Below, piece by piece: positions 16,181 to 24,695 of a stretch of 64,000 nucleotides of DNA. The DNA is from Paenibacillus sabinae T27 (lineage in GTDB: Bacteria; Bacillota; Bacilli; Paenibacillales; Paenibacillaceae). The notes under the pieces are model-generated. The model was given only the letters and a program-made list of their open reading frames with translations. It was not told the origin of the DNA and did not search any database. The DNA lies in the NCBI RefSeq assembly GCF_000612505.1, contig NZ_CP004078.1, positions 1,104,001 to 1,168,000 on the forward strand, given 5' to 3'. Within the stretch, counting starts at the first letter, position 1, and the number at the start of each line of letters is the position of its first letter. A program made the position numbers and the translations under genes.

Positions 16181-17133
16181 TATTGGCGGAGGTAGTCAAC
16201 CACATTGACCGTGGGAGCGCCATGAGCCAAATAAGATTTCATATTTTCGGTAAAAATACCGACGAGGCGGTTGCTGTAATGATCGGTCAAGCCGGCGACG
16301 TGGGGAGTGATGATCACCTGCTTCATGTCCCATAAGGGATGATCTTCGGGCAGCGGTTCCGCTTCGAACACATCCAGCCCCGCGCCGCGAAGCCTTCCGT
16401 TCTCCAGCGCTTCGATCAACGCCTCCGTATCGGTGGTGCCTCCGCGGCCGATATTGATGTAATAGGAGCCCTCCTTAAATGAGGAGAACACGGAGGCATC
16501 GAACAGACCGCGGGTCTCGCCTGTAAGCGGGAGCGTGTTAATGACAAAATCGCCCTCGGCCACGGCATCCTTAAGCCGGCTGGTCGTGTACATGGCGTCA
16601 AAGCCGGGCAGCGGATCATCAATCCGGCGCACGCCTATGGTTCTCATTCCGAAAGCTTTGGCGATTCTGGCCGTTGCGGCTCCGATTTCGCCGGTGCCGG
16701 CGATGACAACTGTCTTGCCCGTCAGCTCGGTCTCGGTTTCATCCGAATTCCAGATACGGCGGTCCTGATTGCGGATGGCTGTATGCAGGTTGCGAACGAA
16801 CATCAGCATATATCCGAAGATAACCTGGGAGATCGGTTCGGCGTGCACGCCGCTGGCGTTGGTCAGCACAATTCCCCGCTGCTCCAGCCGGTCAAGCGGC
16901 AGCTTGTCGACTCCGGCAGACCAGGCCTGAACCCAGCGGAGCGGAGTGCCTTCGCGAAGCAGGAGGCCTGAAATTCCTTTCGCCCAGCTGATCACGATTT
17001 CCGCCTCGGCAAGCGCTTCAAGATCCGGCTGTTTGGCGTCGCACTGCACAAAGGTATAGCCGGGAGCGGCCTTGCGGATCGCTTCCACTTGTTCTTTTGT
17101 CAAAGGCTGCAGACATACAATCGATTTTGCCAC
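16177..17133 (-). CDS. D-2-hydroxyacid dehydrogenase family protein
   Basis: This 318-residue NAD(P)-dependent oxidoreductase belongs to the phosphoglycerate dehydrogenase/D-lactate dehydrogenase superfamily. The Rossmann motif is VVIAGTGEIGAATARIA. The catalytic set is visible as Arg in NIGRGGTTDTEAL, Glu in DVFEAEPLPEDHPLW and His in ITPHVAGL. It lacks the C-terminal ACT domain of SerA, so a role in serine synthesis is unlikely. The substrate is probably an unknown 2-keto or 2-hydroxy acid. Translation starts at GTG 17133, nine bases after GGGAGGG. It overlaps the convergent methyltransferase gene by four bases. Confidence 0.88.
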   Translation of the reverse strand: MAKSIVCLQPLTKEQVEAIRKAAPGYTFVQCDAKQPDLEALAEAEIVISWAKGISGLLLREGTPLRWVQAWSAGVDKLPLDRLEQRGIVLTNASGVHAEPISQVIFGYMLMFVRNLHTAIRNQDRRIWNSDETETELTGKTVVIAGTGEIGAATARIAKAFGMRTIGVRRIDDPLPGFDAMYTTSRLKDAVAEGDFVINTLPLTGETRGLFDASVFSSFKEGSYYINIGRGGTTDTEALIEALENGRLRGAGLDVFEAEPLPEDHPLWDMKQVIITPHVAGLTDHYSNRLVGIFTENMKSYLAHGAPTVNVVDYLRQY

Positions 17134-17220
17134 AATCGTCCCTCCCGACAGTAAACTTTATTAATTAGAAGCTTAATATTCCATAAGCATAGCAAATCCG
17201 CGAAGAAAGGTGAAATGAAC

Positions 17221-17820
17221 ATGGATGACGGAATAAAGAACGGCAAGAGGGACATGACTCCCGAGAGATTGTTTACGGCTGTAAGATTGTCCCCCGAACT
17301 TCGCGGAGCCGCTTCAGACATGTGCCGCAGGCTCTCCCGGGAGCTGCCCTTTGCAAAATGGACGCATGAGGAGGACTACCACATTACACTCCAGTTTCTG
17401 GGCGATACCGACCCGAGGAGCATTCCCGAGCTAGTGTCGGCGCTGAAGAAGTCCGCGGCGGACTTCGGGCCATTCACCTTGTCGCTGCGCGGCACGGGCG
17501 TCTTCGGCCCTCCGTCGGCACCGCGCGTTCTGTGGGCGGGATTGGACGGAGAAACGGACCGGCTAAGGGAATTGCACAGCCGGATTGTGTCAGCTACGGA
17601 ACCGCTGGGATTTCGCGCCGAGGAGCGTGCGTACAAGCCCCATGTGACGCTGGCCCGCAAATACAGGGGGGAGCGGGGGTTTGACTCCCAATATCTTGAT
17701 GCGCTCACACGGGAAGAGAGCGTTCTGCAGGCACCCTGGAGAGTGGATGAGTGGGTTCTTTTTGCAACGCGGATGCATAACAAACCGATGTATGAAATTG
17801 TCGAAAAAATAAAAATTTAA
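17221..17820 (+). CDS. thpR: RNA 2',3'-cyclic 3'-phosphodiesterase (2H family)
   Basis: ThpR opens 2',3'-cyclic phosphate ends of RNA and was first described as a 2'-5' RNA ligase. Both catalytic HxT motifs are present: H54-I-T56 in YHITLQFLGD and H141-V-T143 in KPHVTLARKY. The length of 199 residues is normal. AAAGGTG lies eight bases before ATG 17221, so I favour it over the ATG at 17215, which would sit almost on the ribosome site. It is transcribed alone, away from the dehydrogenase gene. Biological substrates are not well known for this family. Confidence 0.88.
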   Translation: MDDGIKNGKRDMTPERLFTAVRLSPELRGAASDMCRRLSRELPFAKWTHEEDYHITLQFLGDTDPRSIPELVSALKKSAADFGPFTLSLRGTGVFGPPSAPRVLWAGLDGETDRLRELHSRIVSATEPLGFRAEERAYKPHVTLARKYRGERGFDSQYLDALTREESVLQAPWRVDEWVLFATRMHNKPMYEIVEKIKI

Positions 17821-17905
17821 TAAAAAAAGAAGGTTAAACCTGTTCAAACCTCTCATTTTCGGTTACATATAGTTAGGAATGTGCCGTGAAATTAGGAGGA
17901 ATGAA

Positions 17906-18856
17906 ATGTCTGTATTCAAATTGAACCGCTGGGTGATGCCGCTGTTCGGCGTTATTCTGGTGTGTTTCTCTGCGATAATTTTGCTTGTGCCCGGACTGGG
18001 CCGGAGCGAAGAGCGGGACAAGGTCCACCTGGGCCGATGGCAGTCTCCGCGTCTTTCGTCTGCGGCGGACTCGGGCGAGACAGCCGTGCAAACGGCTGAC
18101 AGGACTAAGCCGGCGGCGAAATCGGGCCGGACGGCGCGAATCGCCATCGTCCGGCAGGTCCAGCCCAAGCTGTCCGATGTATACCGGTCACCCCGGCACG
18201 CCTGGGAGCCCATGCTCGCCGCCGAATGGCTGAGCGCCAAAGCGTGGCGCCGGACGGCTCAAGCCACCTCGCTCGAAGCGCCAAGGGGCGGGACCTTCAA
18301 GGCCGCCGCCGTAAGCATCCCGCAAAGCGTGCGGGAAGCAAGGCGTAAGGCAGCTATCGGGGTGAAGGCGGGCCAGTCCGCGGTCAATAAGGCTGCCGCA
18401 TCCAAGCTACATCCCCCTGCAATACTCTACTTCTCACGGAACAGGCTGTTAAGCCGGGAAGAGCGTCATCAGGCGACCCGGAGCTACGCGGTATCCGTAG
18501 AAGATGTGCTTCTGCTGGAGCGAATCGTCATGGCAGAGGCAGAAGGCGAACCGTACAAGGGCAAGGTGGCAGTCGCCAACGTTGTCCTAAACCGGCTGCG
18601 GTCAGCCAATTTTCCCGATACGATCAAAGAAGTGATCTACCAGAAATATCAGTTCAGCCCCGTAGCCAACGGGCGGCTGAATCGGGTCAAGCCTAACCGT
18701 GAATCGGTCCGGGCGGTGGCTGATGCGCTTTCCGGAGTGAAGGCCGTCACCGACGATACCTATTATTTTCTTTCGCTTACGCTGGCCCAGGATCTTAGCG
18801 TGCATCATTCCCGAACTTTTTCCAAAAAAATTGGAAATCACAGCTTTTATAGATAG
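17906..18856 (+). CDS. SleB-like cell-wall hydrolase
   Basis: The 316-residue protein has an N-terminal membrane anchor or signal (WVMPLFGVILVCFSAIILLVPGL), a basic Ala-rich region of about 150 residues with no clear fold, and a C-terminal Hydrolase_2/SleB catalytic domain (about 200-316). The catalytic glutamate is in ERIVMAEAEGEPYKGKVAVANVVLNR, and FSPV plus TYYFL match the family. SleB-type enzymes are lytic transglycosylases that open spore cortex peptidoglycan during germination, and SleB relatives act on the vegetative wall. No N-terminal peptidoglycan-binding domain is visible, so it is not a canonical SleB. AGGAGG precedes ATG 17906. Confidence 0.8.
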   Translation: MSVFKLNRWVMPLFGVILVCFSAIILLVPGLGRSEERDKVHLGRWQSPRLSSAADSGETAVQTADRTKPAAKSGRTARIAIVRQVQPKLSDVYRSPRHAWEPMLAAEWLSAKAWRRTAQATSLEAPRGGTFKAAAVSIPQSVREARRKAAIGVKAGQSAVNKAAASKLHPPAILYFSRNRLLSREERHQATRSYAVSVEDVLLLERIVMAEAEGEPYKGKVAVANVVLNRLRSANFPDTIKEVIYQKYQFSPVANGRLNRVKPNRESVRAVADALSGVKAVTDDTYYFLSLTLAQDLSVHHSRTFSKKIGNHSFYR

Positions 18857-18911
18857 TTGATCTTCCTCGTACAGGGTAATCTAACTATATGTACAGAGGA
18901 GGGGAAAAATT

Positions 18912-19595
18912 ATGAAAATTACTTACTACGGCCATTCCGCGCTGCTGGTTGAAGGGACTGGCGCCAGCATTATCATTGATCCGTTCTTGTCGGGGAATCC
19001 TCATTCGGGAATCGCGCCGGGAGATATCCGGGTGGACGCCGTACTGCTGACCCACGGGCACTCCGATCACCTCGGGGATGCGGTGGAGATTGCCAAGAAC
19101 AACGATTGCCCGATCTTCGCGGTCTACGAGCTTGCGGAATACTGCCGGATTAAAGGCGCAAAAGTCAAGCACTTGAATATTGGCGGCGGGCTTACCTATT
19201 CCGGATTCACCGTAAAATATACCCCCGCCTTCCACTCCTCGTCCATACAGGAGGGAGACTACTGGATTTATCTTGGCCAGCCTGCGGGAATCCTGCTGAA
19301 CCTTGACGGTAAAACGCTGTTCCATGCCGGGGACACCGCGCTGTTCGGCGATATGAGGCTGATCGGGGAACGCAATGCCATCGATCTTGCTGCGCTGCCG
19401 ATCGGGGATATGCTGACGATGGGGCCGGACGATGCGCTGCTGGCGGCGCGGTGGCTGCGGGCAGCCAAAGTCATTCCGCTGCATTACAACACGTTTCCGG
19501 GTATCGAGCAGGACGGAGTTCAGTTCTGCGACAGGCTGAAGCAGGAGGGCATTGACGGCTATCCGCTGAAAGCCGGGGAAAGTCTGGAGATTTAG
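18912..19595 (+). CDS. UPF0173 metal-dependent hydrolase (metallo-beta-lactamase fold)
   Basis: The 227-residue protein is a compact metallo-beta-lactamase-fold enzyme of the UPF0173/YtkL group. The metal-binding motif H48-x-H50-x-D52-H53 lies in LLTHGHSDHLGDA. Further ligands are His in YTPAFHSS, the Asp in FHAGDTALF and the final His in PLHYNTFPGIEQD. Substrates of this group are undetermined. The RBS GGAGGGG lies upstream of the ATG. It is followed by a terminator shared with the convergent glycosyltransferase gene. The fold and family are secure; function is not. Confidence 0.9.
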   Translation: MKITYYGHSALLVEGTGASIIIDPFLSGNPHSGIAPGDIRVDAVLLTHGHSDHLGDAVEIAKNNDCPIFAVYELAEYCRIKGAKVKHLNIGGGLTYSGFTVKYTPAFHSSSIQEGDYWIYLGQPAGILLNLDGKTLFHAGDTALFGDMRLIGERNAIDLAALPIGDMLTMGPDDALLAARWLRAAKVIPLHYNTFPGIEQDGVQFCDRLKQEGIDGYPLKAGESLEI

Positions 19596-19654
19596 TTGAA
19601 AAGATGAGCTCGCCGTATCTATCTGTAACGGCGATTTCAGTCCCATCTGACATC

Positions 19655-19693
19655 AAAAAAGGATGACCGGTGTAAAATCCGGTCATCCTTTTT
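19655..19693. terminator. Bidirectional terminator
   Basis: A-rich left arm plus GGATGACCGG (19655-19670) pairs with CCGGTCATCC plus T-run (19679-19693). It is symmetric and lies between two convergent genes. Confidence 0.9.
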
Positions 19694-19715
19694 GCAGTTT
19701 CGTGTTAAGCCAAGG

Positions 19716-20903
19716 TTAAGGCGTCAGATATATCGCTTCATCGGGGCAAGGTTGGGATTGGGCGCTGAGGCTCCCGGACAGATCCTTCGGGTTCCCTAGC
19801 ATCTCCAGCACCGTTGCCGCGCAGTTCCCCGGCTGGTAACGGTCGGGCGAGAGGCGGCGGCGGCGCTGTTCCTCCAGCTCCGCGTATTCGCGGCGCAGCA
19901 GCCGGAACCATTTATCGACGACCTTCTCGGAATCAAGCATCTCGGCAAGTCCGAGTTCAACGAAGTATTGGCTGTTCTTCTCTTCCTGCCCGGGTATGGC
20001 CTGATAGAACAGCATCGGAATGCCTTTGGCCAGCGCCTCCGTGCAGGTCATGCCGCCCGGCTTCGTAATCAGCAGATCCGCGGCGTCCATCAGCTTATTG
20101 ACATCGCTGCTGTATCCGATAATAGTAACGTTCGGATGGCGGAGCCGGGGGTCGCTGCGCAATTTTTCCACCAGTTTATTATTGCTGCCCATACAGAAGA
20201 CGAGCTGAATCTGATCGATCTTCGCCGTCAGCGCGTTCATGATCTCTTCGCCGAACATCAGGCCCCAGCCCCCGCCCATAATAAGCACGGTAGGCATATT
20301 TGCCAGTCCAAGCTCCTGTCTTAGCGTCTCTTTGCTGGAACGTTCCCAGAACTTGGGGTGGACGGGGATGCCCGTTACCGTCACCTGGTCGGCGGGAATG
20401 CCGCGTCCCGTCAAAATCGACTTGACCCTGGAAGTGGAGACGAGATAGCGATTCGCCTCTGCGTTAACCCAGCTTCCGTGCGCGTCATAATCTGTAATCA
20501 AAGTGTAAAGCGGCACATTCAGCCCCAGATGCTTCAGCCGGGATACGACGGCGGCGGGAAGGGGATGCGTGCATATAATAAGATCGGGCTTAAGCTGCTC
20601 GATGACTTGCCGGGCATGTGTATAGAAAACCCGGTGCAGCGCAAGCTTGGTGAACCGGTTCAGTGATCTGTGGTATTGGGTCTTGTACAGCATGCCGACC
20701 AGCTTCGGCTGGCTGCTGACCGTCTTGCGGTAGGCGGAAAGAATCCATGGAGCCACCGTCGGGTTCAGAAATTTGCCCAGCTCGATGACCCGGCACTGGA
20801 CTGCAGGATTAAGGCGCTTGATCCCTTCAGCCAGAGCATAGGCTGCCCCTGTATGGCCCGTGCCAAACCCTTCCGAAAACAGCAGTACTCTTTTCTTTCG
20901 CAT
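19716..20903 (-). CDS. MGDG synthase/UgtP-type processive glycolipid glycosyltransferase
   Basis: The 395-residue protein has the two Rossmann domains of a GT28/GT-B enzyme. The N-terminus RVLLFSEGFGTGHTGAAYALAEGI is the MGDG_synth acceptor domain, and the C-terminal VLIMGGGWGLMFGEEI and LITKPGGMTCTEALAKGIPMLFY bind the UDP-sugar. Such enzymes glucosylate diacylglycerol, providing glycolipids and the lipoteichoic acid anchor; close relatives in Bacillaceae also include uncharacterised glycosyltransferases. The ATG at 20903 has GGGTGA six bases upstream, so the longer frame starting at 20957 is not needed. It is transcribed as a single gene. Confidence 0.82.
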   Translation of the reverse strand: MRKKRVLLFSEGFGTGHTGAAYALAEGIKRLNPAVQCRVIELGKFLNPTVAPWILSAYRKTVSSQPKLVGMLYKTQYHRSLNRFTKLALHRVFYTHARQVIEQLKPDLIICTHPLPAAVVSRLKHLGLNVPLYTLITDYDAHGSWVNAEANRYLVSTSRVKSILTGRGIPADQVTVTGIPVHPKFWERSSKETLRQELGLANMPTVLIMGGGWGLMFGEEIMNALTAKIDQIQLVFCMGSNNKLVEKLRSDPRLRHPNVTIIGYSSDVNKLMDAADLLITKPGGMTCTEALAKGIPMLFYQAIPGQEEKNSQYFVELGLAEMLDSEKVVDKWFRLLRREYAELEEQRRRRLSPDRYQPGNCAATVLEMLGNPKDLSGSLSAQSQPCPDEAIYLTP

Positions 20904-21111
20904 AATGTCACCCGCTACTTTCCGTATCGATAGAATTGCAAAGTTTGTTACATTCACTATACGCTATTTTTGCTCAGAAATTCTGCCTCATAATCACATT
21001 ATACAAATAAGACGTAAATAGAAAGTTAAAACACTGCAAAAACTAAAAATAAAACATTCTGGAAGGTATTGCAATCCGGCGGTCATGGTGGTAAATTTAT
21101 TAATGACTGAA

Positions 21112-21134
21112 TGACTAAATTCGTAAAATGGTCA
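21112..21134. promoter_or_regulatory. Operator-like site upstream of the tetR gene
   Basis: This 23-bp imperfect palindrome has TGAC at one end and GTCA at the other. It shares TGAC, AA at 6-7, AAAAT at 14-18 and GTCA at 20-23 with a 23-bp site at 21919-21941 before the yhgE-type gene. It lies 51 bases before the regulator start. Confidence 0.55.
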
Positions 21135-21185
21135 GTATCGATTGAACAGCATTGCGCAAAGCGGTGGAAAGGACGTGCTTAACCA

Positions 21186-21770
21186 GTGGCAGCGGTGGAC
21201 CGAAGGCAGCAGGTGATCAAGGCGGCGGCGAAATCTTTTTCATTATTCGGCTACAAGGCGACAACGATGGATCAGGTGGCGAAAATCGCGAATGTCGGCA
21301 AGGGCACCATTTATACTTTTTTTTCGAACAAGGAACAGCTCTTTGACGAAATTCTGCGCGGAGTCATTCTTGATTTGAAACATATCGCCGAACGGGAGAT
21401 CAGGCGCGACAAGCCGTTCTTCGATAATCTGCAGCGGGTGCTGGACGCCCTGCTGGAATTCCGAAGTGAGCACGAGCTGTTCATCAAGCTTTCCCAGGAA
21501 AAGCGCGAATTCGGCACGCCGCAGGCGCAGGAAGGCCTCGACAAGATCGAGAGTGTCATCCTCGGGTATATCGAACGGGAGGTGGAGTACGCCATCGGGC
21601 AGGGTCAAGTGAAGCCGTGCGATCCCAAGGTAGTATCGGCGGTTATGCTGAAGCTGTATGTTGTGCTGACTTCGGAGATGGGCAAACTGCGTGAGCCTCT
21701 GGACAAGGAGCAGATCAAAGCGTATTTCCGGCTGTTTCTGGCCGAGGGGCTGGAACTGAAGCAGGTGTAA
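21186..21770 (+). CDS. TetR/AcrR family transcriptional regulator
   Basis: The 194-residue repressor-type protein has a TetR_N helix-turn-helix at residues about 8-55 (RQQVIKAAAKSFSLFGYKATTMDQVAKIA, then GKGTIYTFFSNKEQLFDEIL). The C-terminal all-helical ligand domain is not conserved. It precedes a YhgE/Pip membrane protein gene in the same direction, and the two promoters share a 23-bp sequence, which supports local control and autoregulation. Start is GTG 21186, with GGAAAGGA 12 bases upstream, a rather long spacing. The inducing ligand is unknown. Confidence 0.88.
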   Translation: MAAVDRRQQVIKAAAKSFSLFGYKATTMDQVAKIANVGKGTIYTFFSNKEQLFDEILRGVILDLKHIAEREIRRDKPFFDNLQRVLDALLEFRSEHELFIKLSQEKREFGTPQAQEGLDKIESVILGYIEREVEYAIGQGQVKPCDPKVVSAVMLKLYVVLTSEMGKLREPLDKEQIKAYFRLFLAEGLELKQV

Positions 21771-21918
21771 GGAGGAGGCGGAAGGCCGTTCCCGATTAAG
21801 ACGCTTTTTTGCTGCGGAATTCATTTATGAGGGAAGAAGATAGGAAAAACAACAGCTAAAGAGGGATTCGGCAACATCTTCGAGAGGCTCCGATAGGAGT
21901 TTTTCTTATCCCTTTGAT

Positions 21919-21941
21919 TGACCAATCGGGGAAAATAGTCA
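21919..21941. promoter_or_regulatory. Operator-like site upstream of the YhgE/Pip gene
   Basis: Second copy of the 23-bp imperfect palindrome seen at 21112-21134, with ends TGACCAAT and AAAATAGTCA. It is located 58 bases before the start of the membrane-protein gene. Confidence 0.55.
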
Positions 21942-21998
21942 GTTGTTATTTCAGCAACACAACAGAGTATAAAGAAAATGCATAAGGAGAGGACCGGA

Positions 21999-24350
21999 TT
22001 GAAATCATTATCTGTCTTTACCAAAGACGTGGGCGCGGTATTCAAGAAGCCGATGACGCTGATTACCGTTCTGGTCGTCCTGTTCATTCCGATACTGTAC
22101 AGCGGAGTGTATCTGAAGGCGTTCTGGGACCCGTACGGCAATCTGGATAAGATGCCCATTGCTATCGTTAATGAAGATAAGGGCGCCGATTACGAGGGAA
22201 CCCGGCTGAATGCCGGGCATGATCTGGTGGAGGAGCTCAAGAAGAGCAAAGACTTCGACTGGAGCTTTGTGAGCCGCGAGCAGGCGGCGGCGGGACTGGA
22301 GAAAGACGAGTATTATGTGGCGATCATTGTGCCGGAGAACTTCTCGGCCAATGCGACGACACTGCTGGATGACCACCCGACGCCTGCGCAGCTCATTTAC
22401 GAGCCGAAGCAGGGCGAGAATTTCACGGCAAGCACCATTGCGAATTCGGCGGCCAAGGAGCTTAAAGCCAAAGTATCCGCGAAGATTACGGAGGCGTATG
22501 CGAATTCCGTCTTTGACAAAATCGCCGACATCTCCAGCGGGCTTGGCGAAGCCAGCGACGGCGCCACCAAAATCGCCGACGGGGCCGTCAAGCTGGACGA
22601 CGGCGCGTCCAAGCTGAAGGATAATCTGGTTGTCCTCAGCGATGGCGCGGGCAAGCTGCTAAGCGGCGTACAGCCGCTGAAGCAGGGGGCCGCCGCGCTC
22701 AAGACCGGCGCCGCCCAGCTTCAGGCGGGCGGGAGCTCTCTGGCCAGCGGGCTGAACCGGCTGTCCGCCGCCCATAAGCAGCTTGCGGACGGCGCGGCGA
22801 AGTCGGCGGCGGGCGCCAAGCAATTGAGCGGCGGGCTGCAGCAGGCAGCCCAGGGGGCGGCGAAGCTTCAGACCGGAGCGGAAGCTGTTGCGGACGGCGG
22901 AGCGAAGCTTAAGAGCGGAGCGATGTCCGTCGCGGACGGCAGCGGCAAGCTGCAAGCCGGGCTGGCTGCTTCCGTCGACGGCAGCGCGAAGCTGGCGGAC
23001 GGACTGAAGGCCTCGGCCGACGGCAGTGCGAAGGTTAGCGCCGGGGCCAAGAGCGTCTCGGATGGCCTCCAGCAGCTGGCGGCCGCCAATCCTACGCTTG
23101 CGGCGAGCGCCGATGTGCAGAAGCTGATCGCCGCAAGCAAGGCGGTGGCCGACGGCAGCGCGCAGCTTCAGCAGAGCCAGGCGCAGCTCGCCCAGGGCGC
23201 AAGCGACTTGCACAGCGGCCAGGAGCAGCTGGCGGCGGGCGCTGCGCAGGTGCATGACGGAGCGCAGCGGGTCGCGGCCGGCGCTGGCGAGCTGAACGGC
23301 GGAGCGCAGCAGCTGAACGCCGGTGCGCAGCAGCTGGCTGCGGGGCAGCAGAAGCTTGCGGGGGGCGCGTCGGCGCTTGCCGACGGCGGAAGCAAGCTGT
23401 CGGCCGGCATGCAGCAGTTCGGGGCGAAGCTCGGCGAGGCGGCGCAAGGCGGCAGTAAGCTTGCGGAAGGCAGCGCCAAGCTGGAATCGGGCGCGTCGGC
23501 GTTTGCGGCCGGAGTCGCCAAGCTTGGCGGCGGCATCGGCTCCGTAGCGGAAGGATCGCAGAAACTGGCTGATGGCGCCGGAGACCTGAAGGACGGCACA
23601 GAGGGCCTGAAGTCCGGATCAGCGGAGCTTGCGGGCAAGCTCGGCGATGCAGCGGTTAAGACGGACGTCAATCGGACAGACGGGACCGCAAGCATGTTCG
23701 CGGAGCCGGTCGAGCTGAATCAGGAAACCTTGAGCAAAGTGCCGAACTACGGTACCGGGCTTGCTCCCTACTTCCTGTCCCTGGGCCTGTTCGTGGGTGC
23801 GCTGATCTGTACGATCATCATCTCTCTCCGCAATGTTACCGTGGAGGAGGCGACCGGGTTTAACCGGTTTGTCAGCCGCACGCTGATTTTCTCCGCCATG
23901 AGCCTGCTGCAGTCTCTGGTGGCCGCTTCGATCCTGCTCTACGGTATAGGACTCGAAGTGCAGAGTGTGCCGAGATTTTACGCATTTACGTTCATCGCGA
24001 GCCTTTCGTTCATGTGGGTGATCCAGGCTCTCGTTACCTGGCTGGATCAGCCGGGCCGATTCGTTGTCATCGTGCTGCTGATCTTCCAGCTCACGACAAG
24101 CGCCGGCACATTCCCGCTTGAGGTGATTCCGAAATGGATGCAGTCGATTCATCCGCTGCTCCCGATGAGCTACAGCGTGCAAGGCTTCAGATCGGTCATC
24201 TCTACGGGCGATTTCGGCAAAATGTGGAGCGATGCGGGTACGCTGGCCGTTTATGGCGTCATCTTCCTCATTCTGACATTTTTCTACTTTATAACCCGCG
24301 GACGCGACTCGCAAACCGAATTAAATAGTGAACAAGTTTTGTCTGTATAA
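21999..24350 (+). CDS. YhgE/Pip family membrane protein with long Gly/Ala/Asp repeat region
   Basis: The 783-residue protein has one N-terminal transmembrane helix (TLITVLVVLFIPILYSGVYL), an extracytoplasmic domain with IVNEDKGADYEG and VPENFSANATTLL, a repeat region, and about five C-terminal helices of ABC-2 permease type. Residues about 185-560 consist of many copies of an 11- to 14-residue unit of the form LADGAxKLxxGA, predicted to make a long coiled, rod-like structure outside the membrane. Relatives include the phage infection protein Pip and EsaA of type VII secretion. TTG 21999 is chosen because AAGGAGAGG lies six bases before it; ATG 21978 has no ribosome site. Confidence 0.87.
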   Translation: MKSLSVFTKDVGAVFKKPMTLITVLVVLFIPILYSGVYLKAFWDPYGNLDKMPIAIVNEDKGADYEGTRLNAGHDLVEELKKSKDFDWSFVSREQAAAGLEKDEYYVAIIVPENFSANATTLLDDHPTPAQLIYEPKQGENFTASTIANSAAKELKAKVSAKITEAYANSVFDKIADISSGLGEASDGATKIADGAVKLDDGASKLKDNLVVLSDGAGKLLSGVQPLKQGAAALKTGAAQLQAGGSSLASGLNRLSAAHKQLADGAAKSAAGAKQLSGGLQQAAQGAAKLQTGAEAVADGGAKLKSGAMSVADGSGKLQAGLAASVDGSAKLADGLKASADGSAKVSAGAKSVSDGLQQLAAANPTLAASADVQKLIAASKAVADGSAQLQQSQAQLAQGASDLHSGQEQLAAGAAQVHDGAQRVAAGAGELNGGAQQLNAGAQQLAAGQQKLAGGASALADGGSKLSAGMQQFGAKLGEAAQGGSKLAEGSAKLESGASAFAAGVAKLGGGIGSVAEGSQKLADGAGDLKDGTEGLKSGSAELAGKLGDAAVKTDVNRTDGTASMFAEPVELNQETLSKVPNYGTGLAPYFLSLGLFVGALICTIIISLRNVTVEEATGFNRFVSRTLIFSAMSLLQSLVAASILLYGIGLEVQSVPRFYAFTFIASLSFMWVIQALVTWLDQPGRFVVIVLLIFQLTTSAGTFPLEVIPKWMQSIHPLLPMSYSVQGFRSVISTGDFGKMWSDAGTLAVYGVIFLILTFFYFITRGRDSQTELNSEQVLSV

Positions 24351-24385
24351 CATTTAATGAAATCGCCGCCGGCGGTTTTCACCGG

Positions 24386-24409
24386 AGCGCCCTTTTGGGG
24401 CGCTTTTTG
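24386..24409 (+). terminator. Terminator after the YhgE/Pip gene
   Basis: AGCGCCC (24386-24392) and GGGCGCT (24398-24404) pair across a short loop, followed by TTTTT. Confidence 0.8.
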
Positions 24410-24423
24410 GTGCATACAGGAAA

Positions 24424-24437
24424 AGAAAACGCTTTCC
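24424..24437 (+). promoter_or_regulatory. Candidate CcpA cre site upstream of gltB
   Basis: AGAAAACGCTTTCC matches the catabolite-responsive consensus TGAAARCGYTTWCW except at the first base and the last. A second cre-like sequence follows 41 bases later. Upstream position suggests either activation of gltB or binding with no effect. Confidence 0.4.
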
Positions 24438-24464
24438 ACCTTATGTTACAAAAGGATTACATGA

Positions 24465-24478
24465 GTAAAACGTTTTCA
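24465..24478 (-). promoter_or_regulatory. Second candidate cre site upstream of gltB
   Basis: Read on the minus strand it is TGAAAACGTTTTAC, with one mismatch in the right half. The remaining gap up to gltB holds a TATAAT at 24581-24586 without a clear -35. Confidence 0.35.
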
Positions 24479-24695
24479 TTTTATAAGCACTTATTCATTC
24501 TTAATGTATAATTATTCATGCAGCAGATTATTTAAGCTTTATTTCTCTAAAGCTGTGACGCAAAAGCTAATCTTAATCGGTATAATAAAAAAGTTTAAAT
24601 TGCGCTCATGTAAGGTCGATGATAAAATAATATAACCAATCTGCGTTGAATAATTATTAATAATGCCCCACTTTATTATAGAAAGGTTGCGTAAG

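Noticed and set aside
21978..21998. ATG at 21978 as the start of the YhgE/Pip gene
   Set aside because: The good ribosome site AAGGAGAGG lies after this ATG and six bases before TTG 21999.
22659..23695. Long antisense frames over the YhgE repeat region
   Set aside because: They arise from the repeated GC-rich unit of the real gene and encode low-complexity Ala/Arg or Ser/Pro text.
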